From positions 1 to 42,684 of the forward strand of contig MFFQ01000122.1 of assembly GCA_001780165.1 (NCBI GenBank): a stretch of 42,684 bases of DNA, written 5' to 3'. This DNA is from Candidatus Eisenbacteria bacterium RBG_16_71_46 (GTDB lineage: Bacteria > Eisenbacteria > RBG-16-71-46). Within the stretch, counting starts at the first letter, position 1; every line of letters starts with the position of its first letter. Under the pieces are notes generated by a model that searched no databases, was not told the DNA's origin, and saw only the letters and a list, made by a program, of their open reading frames with translations. The position numbers and the translations under genes are program-made. Of this stretch, positions 16,956 to 24,767 are shown piece after piece.

Positions 16956-17042
16956 ATGGCATGGTGCGTCGGAGTGGACGCTCACAGCAAGAGCTGCGTG
17001 TACGTGATCGAGGATGAGGGCGGCACGGTGGTCGGCCAGGGC
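16956..17042 (+). pseudogene. IS110-family transposase, N-terminal fragment
   Basis: ATG at 16956 opens a frame with the typical IS110 DEDD-transposase start: VGVDAHSKS (first catalytic Asp in VGVD), then VYVIEDEGG and VVGQG. The homology ends after 29 codons, where the sequence runs into the end of the gene on the opposite strand. A full transposase is about 300-400 residues, so this fragment is not functional. Confidence 0.75.
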
Positions 17043-17049
17043 TGCGGGA

Positions 17050-17622
17050 TCAGAATCGGATCGCGAGGCCGAGTGAGGTGGTCCAGAAATCGGGCTTGAA
17101 CTCCCGCGGGCTGATCGGCATGTCCCGCTTCTGGAGCATGACGTAGCGGCCGTTGAGGTCGAGTGCGGCGAGCGGGCCGAGCGGAACATCGAAGCCGCCG
17201 CCCAGGTGCATGCCGAAGCTCGGATCCCGGGTGTCGGGATAGGGCAGCGAACCCTGGTAGTCGTAGGTCGTGACGTAGATCCCGGCGCCGCCACCGGCGT
17301 ACAGGGTGGGCAGGGGCGTCACCCACAGGGACGCCGTGAGCGGCCATTGCCGCACGCGCAGGGCGCCGTCGAAGTAGGCATCGCTGCGGTAGCCCAGGCC
17401 GATCTCGGACTTGAGCATCGGCGCCAGGTGGCCGCGCACCGCGAGCCCGAGGAAGGTATGGGTCGCGGCGTCGCCGTTCACCGGACGGCTGAGGCCCAGG
17501 GAGGGGACGATCTCGGCGGCATGAACGGCCTGGATCCCGATCAGCAGGACGACCAGGAAGATCAGGGCGCCGATGAGGACGCGGTCGATGATTCGGGTGC
17601 TCTTGGGCTCGGTGGATTCCAT
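17050..17622 (-). CDS. Outer-membrane beta-barrel-like protein
   Basis: A 190-residue protein with a short basic N-terminus, a strong hydrophobic segment (VLIGALIFLVVLLIGIQAVHA) that acts as a signal, and a mature region of alternating amphipathic strands (PTLYAGGGAGIYV, GMHLGGGFDVPLGPL). It ends in the C-terminal phenylalanine signature of barrel proteins (LGLAIRF). The size suggests a small eight-stranded OmpA/OmpW-like barrel, but no specific family is recognised. The start is ATG at 17622, the only one preceding the signal; GGAG lies about 12 bases upstream. The gene ends seven bases from the truncated IS110 transposase, so its original downstream region has been lost. Confidence 0.7.
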   Translation of the reverse strand: MESTEPKSTRIIDRVLIGALIFLVVLLIGIQAVHAAEIVPSLGLSRPVNGDAATHTFLGLAVRGHLAPMLKSEIGLGYRSDAYFDGALRVRQWPLTASLWVTPLPTLYAGGGAGIYVTTYDYQGSLPYPDTRDPSFGMHLGGGFDVPLGPLAALDLNGRYVMLQKRDMPISPREFKPDFWTTSLGLAIRF

Positions 17623-18043
17623 CCGTTGTCGGTCTCCGGCAGGGGCTGGCGGGGGAGCGTATCTCGCGCCCTCGCAGTAACAAGCTTCGTGCCTGAAGCC
17701 CCGCGCGCGTACCCTGGCGGGGTCCGTTCCGCGCCCGCGGGACGCGCGCGCCGTTTGCGCCGTGCCGGATGCGGAGATGCGTGGCCGCACCGCGACGATT
17801 GCGGGAGCCCGTGGGCGCCGCGCCCCGCCCGGCCCGAGCCCGCCCGGGCCCGCCTGCGATGCGGCTTGGGAGCCCCCGACGTGCAGAGTGCCCACTGCCT
17901 CTGAGGTGGGGCCGCCCGGACGCCGTTCGGCGGCGATGGGCGCCCGCCGCCGGCCGGTCGCCGCTCCGCGGGCACGCCGTCACTCGACCGGTGCGGCGTC
18001 ACTCCGCCCGCGCGGTGCCCTGCCCGCATCCGGTGCGGCTCGC
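17623..18043. other. Gene-free 0.4 kb stretch
   Basis: This is the spacer between the M14 peptidase and barrel genes, both on the minus strand. Frames here are low-complexity Arg/Ala/Pro translations. A short AT-richer patch at about 17678-17698, just upstream of the barrel gene, may hold its promoter, but I cannot define hexamers. A weak five-base-pair hairpin lies about 20 bases beyond the M14 stop. Confidence 0.45.
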
Positions 18044-19870
18044 CTACTTGGCCCCGAACGCGCTCTCGGGGGGCGGGCGCAGCGCGCGCGCGACGGGCAG
18101 CAGGTTGGCCTCGGGGTCCGCCCACTTCGAGCGGCGAAAGAAGAAATCCACCCGCGCGCCGGGATCGCGCGCGAAGCTGGTGTCGCTCGCGACCCGATCG
18201 GCGAATGCCCTGGCGAGCGCGGGATCGTCCTGCATCATCCGCCGCGCGAGGGGCTCCATCACGTAGTCCTCGGCGTACTCCTTGGGGCTGAGCACGGTAT
18301 CGAAAGCGTTCCAGTAGAGCATGGCGTCGGGTGCCAGCGCCTCGAACAGGTGGACCGCGACCAGCGCCGCGGGCTGGTCGAGCGGGACCCACAGGTCGCC
18401 CGGGCGGAACGACCGCACCCGGCGCTCGAGCGAGACGTCGCGGACCGAGATCGGCCAGTGCCCCTCGTAGGGCCTCGACGCCCCGCTCCAGGACGTGACC
18501 CGCTGGACCTCGACCGTGTCGCTCCACGCCCGGGCCAGGCGCCGGTAGCGCACGCCGTGGATGTCGAGCCGCTCGCGACAGGCCGTCCACTCCTGGGGCA
18601 CCAGGTAGCCGCGCGGCTCGCGCACCACGACGGCCGGCTCGAGGTCGCGATAGAGCGGGATCAGCGTGTCCCACGGCGCGTCCGTGTAGTGCGGAACGGG
18701 CGCGCCGGTGATCTCGCTGACTTCCCAGCGCGTGACCAGGCCCTTGAAGGCGAACGGCACGCTGACGTCGCTGAGCCCCGCGCTCAGCGCCACCTCGCGG
18801 CGCGCCGGATCGGCCTCGCGCCCGCGCGCCACGACCAGCGACTCGGCTTCGGCCACCGCGCCGGTGAGGGCCGTCGGATGGGCGTTCACCTCCTCGAGCA
18901 GCGCCGACAGGACGTCGTAGGTGGCGAGCACTCGGGTTCGGTACGGCTTCAGCATGTGGGTCTCGACCAGGACCCCGGGCCGGCATTGGAGCGGCGCGTA
19001 GCCGGTCGAGAAGCGCGGCGCCTGGGCTCCCAGCTGGATGCCGCTCTCGGGGTGGTTGCCGTCGCGAAACGTCAGGTAGGGCGCCGGCAGGTGGCCCATC
19101 GCGGCGAGTCGCGGCACCACGCGCCCCTCGAACGCCTCGCGCGTCCAGCGCTCGACCGGCGCCGGGCAGTTGGGGCCGCGCGAGACGTCGTAGGTGAGAT
19201 CGTGGCGGTAGTCGGCGCCGTCGGTCGTGTGGGTGTCCACCAGCAGATGCGGCCGCCAGCGCGCGAACACGTTGCCGAGCAGCCCCCTCAGCTCGGGGGT
19301 TTCGGCCTTGAGGTAGTCGCGATTGAGGTTGAGCCCGATCGGGGTGAAGCGCCATCCCATCTGCTCGGGACCGTTCTGGTTGATCCGGTTGTACGGGCCG
19401 CTCCGCTGGTGCGCGTCCACCGACAGGATCGGCACCACGAGCAGGATGGCGTGGTCGAGCAGGTCGGCGCGGTCGCGCAGCACGGCGAGGTCTCGCATCA
19501 GCGCCAGGCTCGCGTCCTTGCCCTCGATCTCGCCGGCATGGATCCCGTTCTGCACGAGGAGGATCGGCTTGCCCGTGGCGCGCGCCGCCTCGGGCGTGAA
19601 CGCGCGGTCCTTCGAGACGATCACGAGCGGCAGGTCGCGTCCCTGGCCGCTGACGCCGAAGCTCGTGACCCGGATCCAGGTCGAGCCCGCCTCGAGTTGG
19701 CGGCAGTAGCGCATCGTCTCCTCGTAGTCCGGCGTCTGGAGGTACTCGGAGCGCTCGGCGCGGGTGCGCCAGTAGGCGGGGATCTCGCGGGTCGCGCTCG
19801 GCGCCCGGGCCACCTCGGGGAGCGAGACGGCCCCGGCGAGGGCGGCCGCGAGCAGCAGAAGGCCACGCAT
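18044..19870 (-). CDS. Exported M14-family zinc carboxypeptidase
   Basis: A 608-residue secreted metallopeptidase. After a signal peptide (MRGLLLLAAALAGAVSLP) comes an M14 domain in about residues 50-330. It has the zinc ligands HAGEIEGKD (HxxE) and HTTDG (third His), and the catalytic Glu in LVETHMLKPY. RDLPLVIVSKD and RINQNGP mark the substrate pocket region. The C-terminal 250 residues form an additional domain of mixed strands often found behind M14 domains in environmental bacteria. The start ATG at 19870 is chosen because it begins the signal peptide. The gene is divergent from the transketolase gene. Confidence 0.92.
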   Translation of the reverse strand: MRGLLLLAAALAGAVSLPEVARAPSATREIPAYWRTRAERSEYLQTPDYEETMRYCRQLEAGSTWIRVTSFGVSGQGRDLPLVIVSKDRAFTPEAARATGKPILLVQNGIHAGEIEGKDASLALMRDLAVLRDRADLLDHAILLVVPILSVDAHQRSGPYNRINQNGPEQMGWRFTPIGLNLNRDYLKAETPELRGLLGNVFARWRPHLLVDTHTTDGADYRHDLTYDVSRGPNCPAPVERWTREAFEGRVVPRLAAMGHLPAPYLTFRDGNHPESGIQLGAQAPRFSTGYAPLQCRPGVLVETHMLKPYRTRVLATYDVLSALLEEVNAHPTALTGAVAEAESLVVARGREADPARREVALSAGLSDVSVPFAFKGLVTRWEVSEITGAPVPHYTDAPWDTLIPLYRDLEPAVVVREPRGYLVPQEWTACRERLDIHGVRYRRLARAWSDTVEVQRVTSWSGASRPYEGHWPISVRDVSLERRVRSFRPGDLWVPLDQPAALVAVHLFEALAPDAMLYWNAFDTVLSPKEYAEDYVMEPLARRMMQDDPALARAFADRVASDTSFARDPGARVDFFFRRSKWADPEANLLPVARALRPPPESAFGAK

Positions 19871-20173
19871 GGGCGGCGAATCTAGCACAGCGCCGCGCGG
19901 GATCCCGTTGCCCGGCCATTCGGTCAGACCCGTCTGCCGGTCTGACAGGGGCGGCGCGCATGCCGCGCTGCGTCGGGCCCCGCCAAGGCTACCAATCGAC
20001 TGAGCCGCATGACCTTGAGGCTGAGGGCGTGATGCTCCCGACGTGCACGGCTCTTGCAAGCGAAGTCCCGAGGGCCGGCTTGACGCGGTGGGTCGCCCGG
20101 CACGGGGGATCTCCCCCCAAGGCCACGAGCCTGGGTGCCGGCGTGCGGCCACGACGTTGCCGGCCCATTCCTC
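19871..20173. other. Divergent intergenic region, 0.3 kb
   Basis: This spacer separates the M14 gene (-) from the transketolase gene (+). It holds the symmetric hairpin at 19923-19946 and otherwise no gene-like frame. GTG codons in frame upstream of the transketolase ATG exist (for example near 20135) but have no ribosome binding site. Confidence 0.5.
19923..19946. promoter_or_regulatory. Perfect 8-bp inverted repeat in a divergent promoter region
   Basis: GTCAGACC and GGTCTGAC are separated by eight bases. The inverted repeat lies 53 bases before the M14 start and 228 before the transketolase start. The size and symmetry suit a dimeric repressor operator or a small RNA hairpin. No regulator gene is adjacent to point to one. 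Confidence 0.35.
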
Positions 20174-22213
20174 ATGCCGCTGATCGACTCGCGCACGGGT
20201 ACGACCGTCCGCAGGTTCGAGGGCGAGGCCCTCGCACGTGCGGCGCGCGTCATGCGCGGAAAGGCGCTCGCGGCGATGTACCTCGCCGGGTCCGGCCACG
20301 CGGGCGGCAGCCTCTCGGTGATGGACATCGCCGCCGCGCTCTACCTCAACATCCTGCGCCACGACCCGCGCATCCCGGCGTGGCCCGCGCGCGACCGCGT
20401 CGTCTGGTCGGCCGGGCACAAGGCGCCCGCCCTCTACGTCGCGCTCGGCGCGAGCGGCTACTACGACATCGACGAGGTCGCCACCCTGCGCAAGCTCGGG
20501 AGCCCGTTCCAGGGCCATCCGCACCGCCATGCGCTGCCGGGGGTCGAGTTCTCCACCGGCTCGCTCGGCCAGGGCCTGTCCATCGCGGTCGGCCAGGCGC
20601 TCGCGCGCCGCCTCGCCCGGGGTTCCTACCGTGTGTTCTGCATCCTCGGCGACGGCGAACACCAGGAAGGACAGGTGTGGGAGGCGGTGATGGAAGCCGG
20701 TCACCACCGGCTCGGCGGACTGGTGGCGCTGGTGGATGTCAACGGCCTGCAGATCGACGGCAAGGTGCACGAGGTGATGGAGGTGCAGCCGCTCGCCGAG
20801 AAATACCGCGCGTTCGGCTGGGACGTGATCCCGGTGGACGGACACGATCTCGACGCCCTGGTGATGGCGATCGGGCGGGCGGCCGAATCGATCGAGAAGC
20901 CGGTCGCGGTCCTCGCGCGCACCGTGAAGGGCAAGGGCGTCGACTTCATGGAGCACCAGGCCGGCTGGCACGGGAAGGCCCCCGATACCGGCGAGCTGAC
21001 CTTGGCGCTGCAGCAGCTCGACGTCGAGCGCGAGACCGACCTGCCGGCGATGGCGCGGCGCGCGGCCGCGCATCAGTCGCGCGCGATCGGCGCGCTCCGC
21101 GCCGGGACTCCGCGGTTCTCGCGCGACTACTTCTGGAACACCGGGACGACGATGCAGGTGGACATGGAGGCGACCCGGCTCGGTTTCGGGCGCGCGCTGA
21201 GCGAGCGCGGCGACGACCCGCGCGTGGTCTGCCTGGGCGAGGACATCTCGGGCTCGATCGGGATCTCCGAATTCCATCGCGGGCACCCCGAGCGTCTCGA
21301 GCGCTTCATCTCCCTCGGCATCGCCGAGCAGAGCGCGACCGGGGTGGCGGCGGGCCTCGCGCGGGAAGGCCTGCTGCCGGTACTGGGCAGCTACGGCGTG
21401 TTCGCCTCGGGGCGCGCGCTCGACCAGCTGCGCACCACCGTGTGCTACGGCGGCTTCAACGTGCTGGTCGCGGGCGCCCACGGCGGCGTCTCGGTGGGAC
21501 CGGACGGCGCCACCCATCAAGCGCTCGAGGACCTCTTCCAGGTGTGCGGGCTGCCGGGCATGACCGTGGTGGCGCCCTGCGACGCGCTCGAGACGCAGCG
21601 CGCCACCGAAGCCCTCCTGTTCGACGTCGCGGGACCCAAGTTCCTGCGCTTCGCGCGCGAGGCGACGCCGGTGGTCACCTCCGCGCGCACGCCGTTCCGG
21701 GTCGGTCGGGCCAACGTCGTCCGGTTCCGCGGCGAGGCGGCGCGCTTCACGGATGCGTTCGAGACCCGGCTTGCGTCCGAGTACCCCGACGAGCACGAGG
21801 ACCTGACGATCGTCGGCTGCGGTCCGGCCACGGCCGAGGCGATGCGCGCGGCGTGGGTGCTCAAGGCCGAGTACGGGCTCGAGACGCGGGTGCTCCACAT
21901 GCACACCCTGAAGCCGCTGGACGCCGATGCGGTGGTGCGCGCCGCGCGCGAGACCGGTGTGCTCGTCACGGTGGAGGAGCACCAGACCGGCGGACTCGGC
22001 TACCGCGTGCTCGCCGCGGTCGCGGCGGGCGGGCCGATCGACTTCGTCGCCGACCTGGTGGGTGTGGACGATCGCTTTGGAGAATCCGGCGGTCCCTGGG
22101 AGCTGATGTTCAAGTTCGGTCTCAGCGCGGAGCACGTCGCCGCCCGCGCGCGGGCGCTATGGGCGCGCCGCGCGGGGAACGTCGCGATGCTTCCTGTCTC
22201 GAAGGAGGAATGA
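20174..22213 (+). CDS. tkt: Transketolase
   Basis: A 679-residue single-chain transketolase transferring two-carbon units between sugar phosphates with thiamine diphosphate. The N-terminal half has the cofactor and metal site (SGHAGGSLSVMD, STGSLGQGLSIAVG, GDGEHQEGQVWEA with the Mg-binding Asn in VDVNGLQIDGK). The pyrimidine half has GEDISGSIGISEF, LGIAEQSATGVAAGLA and GAHGGVSVGPDGATHQALED. The C-terminal regulatory half (about 540-679) ends GESGGPWELMFKFGL. The two-half arrangement resembles TktA/TktB but with divergent motifs like archaeal or split transketolases joined together. The start ATG at 20174 lacks a clear ribosome binding site; upstream GTG starts are possible. It is followed immediately by an aminotransferase gene. 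Confidence 0.9.
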   Translation: MPLIDSRTGTTVRRFEGEALARAARVMRGKALAAMYLAGSGHAGGSLSVMDIAAALYLNILRHDPRIPAWPARDRVVWSAGHKAPALYVALGASGYYDIDEVATLRKLGSPFQGHPHRHALPGVEFSTGSLGQGLSIAVGQALARRLARGSYRVFCILGDGEHQEGQVWEAVMEAGHHRLGGLVALVDVNGLQIDGKVHEVMEVQPLAEKYRAFGWDVIPVDGHDLDALVMAIGRAAESIEKPVAVLARTVKGKGVDFMEHQAGWHGKAPDTGELTLALQQLDVERETDLPAMARRAAAHQSRAIGALRAGTPRFSRDYFWNTGTTMQVDMEATRLGFGRALSERGDDPRVVCLGEDISGSIGISEFHRGHPERLERFISLGIAEQSATGVAAGLAREGLLPVLGSYGVFASGRALDQLRTTVCYGGFNVLVAGAHGGVSVGPDGATHQALEDLFQVCGLPGMTVVAPCDALETQRATEALLFDVAGPKFLRFAREATPVVTSARTPFRVGRANVVRFRGEAARFTDAFETRLASEYPDEHEDLTIVGCGPATAEAMRAAWVLKAEYGLETRVLHMHTLKPLDADAVVRAARETGVLVTVEEHQTGGLGYRVLAAVAAGGPIDFVADLVGVDDRFGESGGPWELMFKFGLSAEHVAARARALWARRAGNVAMLPVSKEE

Positions 22214-22215
22214 CC

Positions 22216-23439
22216 ATGCTGCCGATATCCGAAAGGTCCAAGAGCCTGGGGACCGAGAACGCGTTCGTCGTGCTCCAGGAAGTCCTCGAGCGCGTGGCCG
22301 CGGGCCACGACGTGAAGAGCTTCTGCATCGGACAGCCCGACTTCGTGACGCCGGATCACATCCGGCTCGCCGGGATGCGCGCGATGATCGAGGGCAAGAC
22401 CGGGTACACGCCGAGCGCCGGGATTCCCGAGCTGCGCGAGGCGATCGCCGCCTCCGTCCGGCGCACGCGGAAGATCGAGGTGTCGGCGGACGACGTGGTC
22501 GTCGGGTGCGGCGCGAAGCCCTTCATCGGCTACGTCATCCAGGCGGTGACCGATCCGGGCTCGGGCCACGAGGTCATCTTCCCGGTGCCGGGATACCCGA
22601 TCTACGAATCGCAGACCCGCGCCCAGGGCGCCGTCCCCGTGCTCCTTCCGCTGCGCGAGCGCCACGGGTTCCGGCTCGATCCCGAGGAGCTGGAATCGCT
22701 CGTGAGCCCGCGCACCCGGCTGCTCATCCTGAATTCACCCCACAATCCCACCGGCTCGGTGCTCTCGCGTCGCGAGCTGGAATCGATCGCCAAGGTCGTG
22801 GAGCGCTACCCGGATCTCTGGGTGTTCTCGGACGAGCCCTACGCCACGCTGGTCTACGATCAGGAGTACACCAGCCTGGCGTCGATCCCCGGAATGACCG
22901 AGCGCACCATCGTCGTGGACAGCGCCTCCAAGACCTACGCCATGCCCGGCTGGCGCGTGGGCTGGGCCGTGAATCGCCGGCTCGCCCCGGTGATGGCCCG
23001 CTGGGTCACCAACACCGACTCGTGCGCCCCGAGCATCGCCCAATGGGCGACGCTCGAGGCAGTGACCGCGCCGCAGGACGCGTCGGTGGCCATGCACGAG
23101 GCGTTCCACCGGCGCCGCGACGAGGTGATCGATGGGCTGAATCGGATACCCGGCGTGCACTGCGCGCTCCCGGGCGGCGCGTTCTACGCGTGGCCCACGG
23201 TGACCGAGCTGTGCCGGCGCGCGGGGGGGCTCGACTCCGAGGCCCTGCGCCGGCGCCTGCTCACCGAAGCCGGCGTGGCCGTGCTCTCGGACGTGCACTT
23301 CGGTCCGCGGATCCCGGGAGAGGGCGAGCACCTGCGGATGTCCTTCGCGGCCTCGTCCGCGAACCTGAAGGAAGGCATCTCGCGCCTGGCCCGATTCGCG
23401 GGAGCGGCCGGTCGCGAAGAGGTGGCCGCCAGGCGCTAG
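22216..23439 (+). CDS. Fold-type I PLP aminotransferase (aspartate aminotransferase-like)
   Basis: A 407-residue class I/II aminotransferase. Visible motifs are YTPSAGIPELREAIA, the substrate/PLP region FPVPGYPIYES, NSPHNPTGS (Asn of the PLP site), the Asp in VFSDEPYATLVY, the Schiff-base lysine in SASKTYAMPGWRVGW, and the Arg in HLRMSFAAS that binds the alpha-carboxylate. The ribosome binding site AAGGAGG overlaps the end of the transketolase gene seven bases before ATG 22216, so the two are one operon. The amino-group acceptor cannot be told from sequence. The pairing with a transketolase could serve aromatic or amino-sugar metabolism, but no further pathway gene is adjacent. The TAG stop is the first part of repeat copy 4. 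Confidence 0.9.
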   Translation: MLPISERSKSLGTENAFVVLQEVLERVAAGHDVKSFCIGQPDFVTPDHIRLAGMRAMIEGKTGYTPSAGIPELREAIAASVRRTRKIEVSADDVVVGCGAKPFIGYVIQAVTDPGSGHEVIFPVPGYPIYESQTRAQGAVPVLLPLRERHGFRLDPEELESLVSPRTRLLILNSPHNPTGSVLSRRELESIAKVVERYPDLWVFSDEPYATLVYDQEYTSLASIPGMTERTIVVDSASKTYAMPGWRVGWAVNRRLAPVMARWVTNTDSCAPSIAQWATLEAVTAPQDASVAMHEAFHRRRDEVIDGLNRIPGVHCALPGGAFYAWPTVTELCRRAGGLDSEALRRRLLTEAGVAVLSDVHFGPRIPGEGEHLRMSFAASSANLKEGISRLARFAGAAGREEVAARR

Positions 23440-23588
23440 GCTGTGTCTGAAGACGCCCGAGGCTCAAGTTGCGCGGTCGGCTCCTCGCTCCAACGTGGCC
23501 GGGCACCGCGCGCAGCGCGGTCGGCCACGATTCCGCTCGTCGCTCGACCGCGACGCCTTGCCCTCGGGCGTTTTCAGGCACAGCCTAG
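23436..23588 (+). repeat. Palindromic repeat, copy 4 (best complete copy)
   Basis: A 153-base imperfect palindrome. Its ends, CTAGGCTGTGTCTGAAGACG and the complement of CTAGGCTGTGCCTGAAAACG, match over about 27 bases with two differences. The two roughly 75-base arms remain alignable to the centre, where TGGCCGGGCACCGCGC faces GCGCGGTCGGCCA. CTAG stands at both edges, and the left one is the TAG stop of the aminotransferase gene. A transcript would fold into one long hairpin. It is followed 20 bases later by a conventional GC hairpin shared with the convergent gene. Confidence 0.9.
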
Positions 23589-23607
23589 GCCTCCGGCGGC
23601 ACCATGG

Positions 23608-23637
23608 ACCGGGCCTCCCTCGAGTGAGGCCCGGTTT
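23608..23637. terminator. GC hairpin terminator between convergent genes
   Basis: A ten-base-pair perfect stem (ACCGGGCCTC / GAGGCCCGGT) with an eight-base loop is followed on the plus strand by TT. It directly abuts the stop codon of the DUF4097-like gene on the minus strand. It would end transcripts from the transketolase operon and probably also the opposing gene. Confidence 0.65.
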
Positions 23638-24293
23638 CAGCGCAGCCGCACGTTGACCTGGCCCACGCCGCAGTGGACCTCGTAGCGCGCCCGGCCCCCC
23701 GAGTCGTTGTTCCAGCTCAACCGGCGCCCGATGAGGCCGGAAACGCGGGTGTTGCCCCCATGGTGGCTGAGTTCGGCCTCGCCGATGCCCACCGCCAGCC
23801 GCAGCGCGCGCACGGCCGACTGAGCCGCGGAGATCTCGACCTGCCCCACGCCCAGTTCGAGGTCGAGGTCGCCGCCCACGTTCGTCACCTCGACGGATCC
23901 CACGCCCATGTCGATCTGGACCGCGAGTCCGGCCGGCACCTCGACCAAGGCCTCGATCGCGGGCTCGCCGCCGAGAATCACCGATGCCCCCTTCACCTCG
24001 AGCTCGAGGAGGTCCCCGCGCCGCCGGTCGCGCAGCTCGACCTGCTCCGCACGCTCGCGGCAATCCCGCTCGTCGCGATCGCAGCGCAGCGTCAACGTCA
24101 CCCGCACCTGGCTGCCCCGGCCCCCTTCCACGCGCAGCTCGCCCACCTTGAACTCGAGACGCAGCCGGTCCGCGTCGCCCGGGGACAAGGTGCGGGTGAA
24201 CGTTCGCACGGTTTCCCGCCCCCGCGCGGCCGCCGATCCCACAGGCAGGGCGACGGCCAGCGCGACCACCGTCAAGAGCAGATGTCGCCTCAT
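23637..24293 (-). CDS. Exported DUF4097-like beta-solenoid protein
   Basis: A 218-residue protein with a signal peptide (MRRHLLLTVVALAVALPVGS) and a mature part built of short beta-strand repeats (GVGSVEVTNVGGDLDLELGV, GVGQVEIS, GIGEAELSHHGGN, GVGQVNVRLR). This is the pattern of DUF4097/putative adhesin proteins that form a right-handed beta-helix. The role is unknown; related proteins are lipoproteins or cell-surface proteins. The start ATG at 24293 has GGAGG four bases upstream; a longer frame to 24371 lacks a start signal and would bury the signal peptide. It converges with the transketolase operon. Confidence 0.75.
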   Translation of the reverse strand: MRRHLLLTVVALAVALPVGSAAARGRETVRTFTRTLSPGDADRLRLEFKVGELRVEGGRGSQVRVTLTLRCDRDERDCRERAEQVELRDRRRGDLLELEVKGASVILGGEPAIEALVEVPAGLAVQIDMGVGSVEVTNVGGDLDLELGVGQVEISAAQSAVRALRLAVGIGEAELSHHGGNTRVSGLIGRRLSWNNDSGGRARYEVHCGVGQVNVRLR

Positions 24294-24767
24294 TGGACCT
24301 CCGCGCCGGGACCGAACATGCGCCCGGCCTGCATGCCGGGGCGCGAGGCGCTGAGGTTCGGTCCCCATCACACCTCGCTACGCGCCACTGCCGCCAGGGG
24401 TTGCCGCCAAAGTGACGCCGCCCGCCCGAGCGGGCGGGATATCGGCCCTTGCCCATCGCCTACGGAGCAGCGGCCGGAGCGGGAGGGAACCGGAGCGAGG
24501 GCCGCACGTTCGACAGTGGGCCGCAGCGGGCGGGGACCGGAGCGCGGGCTCCGCAGACGCGCAGGAGCCAGGGATGGCGGGCGCGACGAGGACGCCGGAT
24601 GCCATCGACGCTCGCCCGGGGCAGGGCGCCCCTCAGAGCGCAGCGAGGCCGAGCGGCCCGCGCGCAGGTCCCCGCCCGCTGCGGCCCGCCAGGCACGGCG
24701 ACCGAGGCCGAGCGGCCCGCGCGCAGGTTCCTTCCCGCGGAGGCCGCGGGGCAAACCGCGGCGCCCG
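24294..24767. other. GC-rich repeat-bearing spacer downstream of argF
   Basis: No gene is supported; frames are Arg/Gly/Pro-rich. It contains a CCCGCCCG-AG-CGGGCGGG hairpin at 24421-24438 and a copy of the roughly 135 bp repeat at 24521-24654. It also has a direct repeat of about 26 bases (24644-24669 and 24703-24728, both containing GAGGCCGAGCGGCCCGCG). A long inverted repeat has arms at 24518-24548 and 24657-24687, about 29 of 31 bases matching. A transcript from the arg operon reading into it would be strongly folded, which may end or protect the mRNA. Confidence 0.7.
24521..24654 (+). repeat. GC-rich dispersed repeat B, copy 1
   Basis: These 134 bases align end to end with the reverse complement of 26474-26608. 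The first 50 bases differ at about six positions (shared words GGGGACCGGAGCGCGGG and CGCGCAGGAG). The last 34 differ at about two (GGCGCCCCTCAGAG, GCAGCGAGGC). The middle is divergent except for a common CCGGATGCC. It lies in non-coding DNA 114 bases beyond the argF stop. Confidence 0.75.

Larger units (their letters stand above)
16859..17042 (+). mobile_element. Left-end remnant of an IS110-family element
   Basis: About 184 bp remain: a 97-base non-coding left end and the first 29 codons of the transposase. It begins exactly where repeat copy 3 breaks off and ends about seven bases before the stop codon of the convergent outer-membrane protein gene. A deletion apparently removed the rest of the element, the right half of the repeat, and any spacer of the neighbouring gene. 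IS110/IS1111 elements lack inverted terminal repeats and often choose palindromic chromosomal repeats as targets, which fits this location. Confidence 0.7.

Noticed and set aside
18044-22135. 1363-codon minus-strand frame covering the M14 gene, its spacer and the reverse of the transketolase gene
   Set aside because: Only the M14 part (up to 19870) has family motifs and a signal peptide; the remainder is antisense to the transketolase gene.
24421-24438. CCCGCCCG-AG-CGGGCGGG hairpin as the arg operon terminator
   Set aside because: It lies about 330 bases beyond the argF stop, has a two-base loop and no T-run; in this GC content it could be chance.
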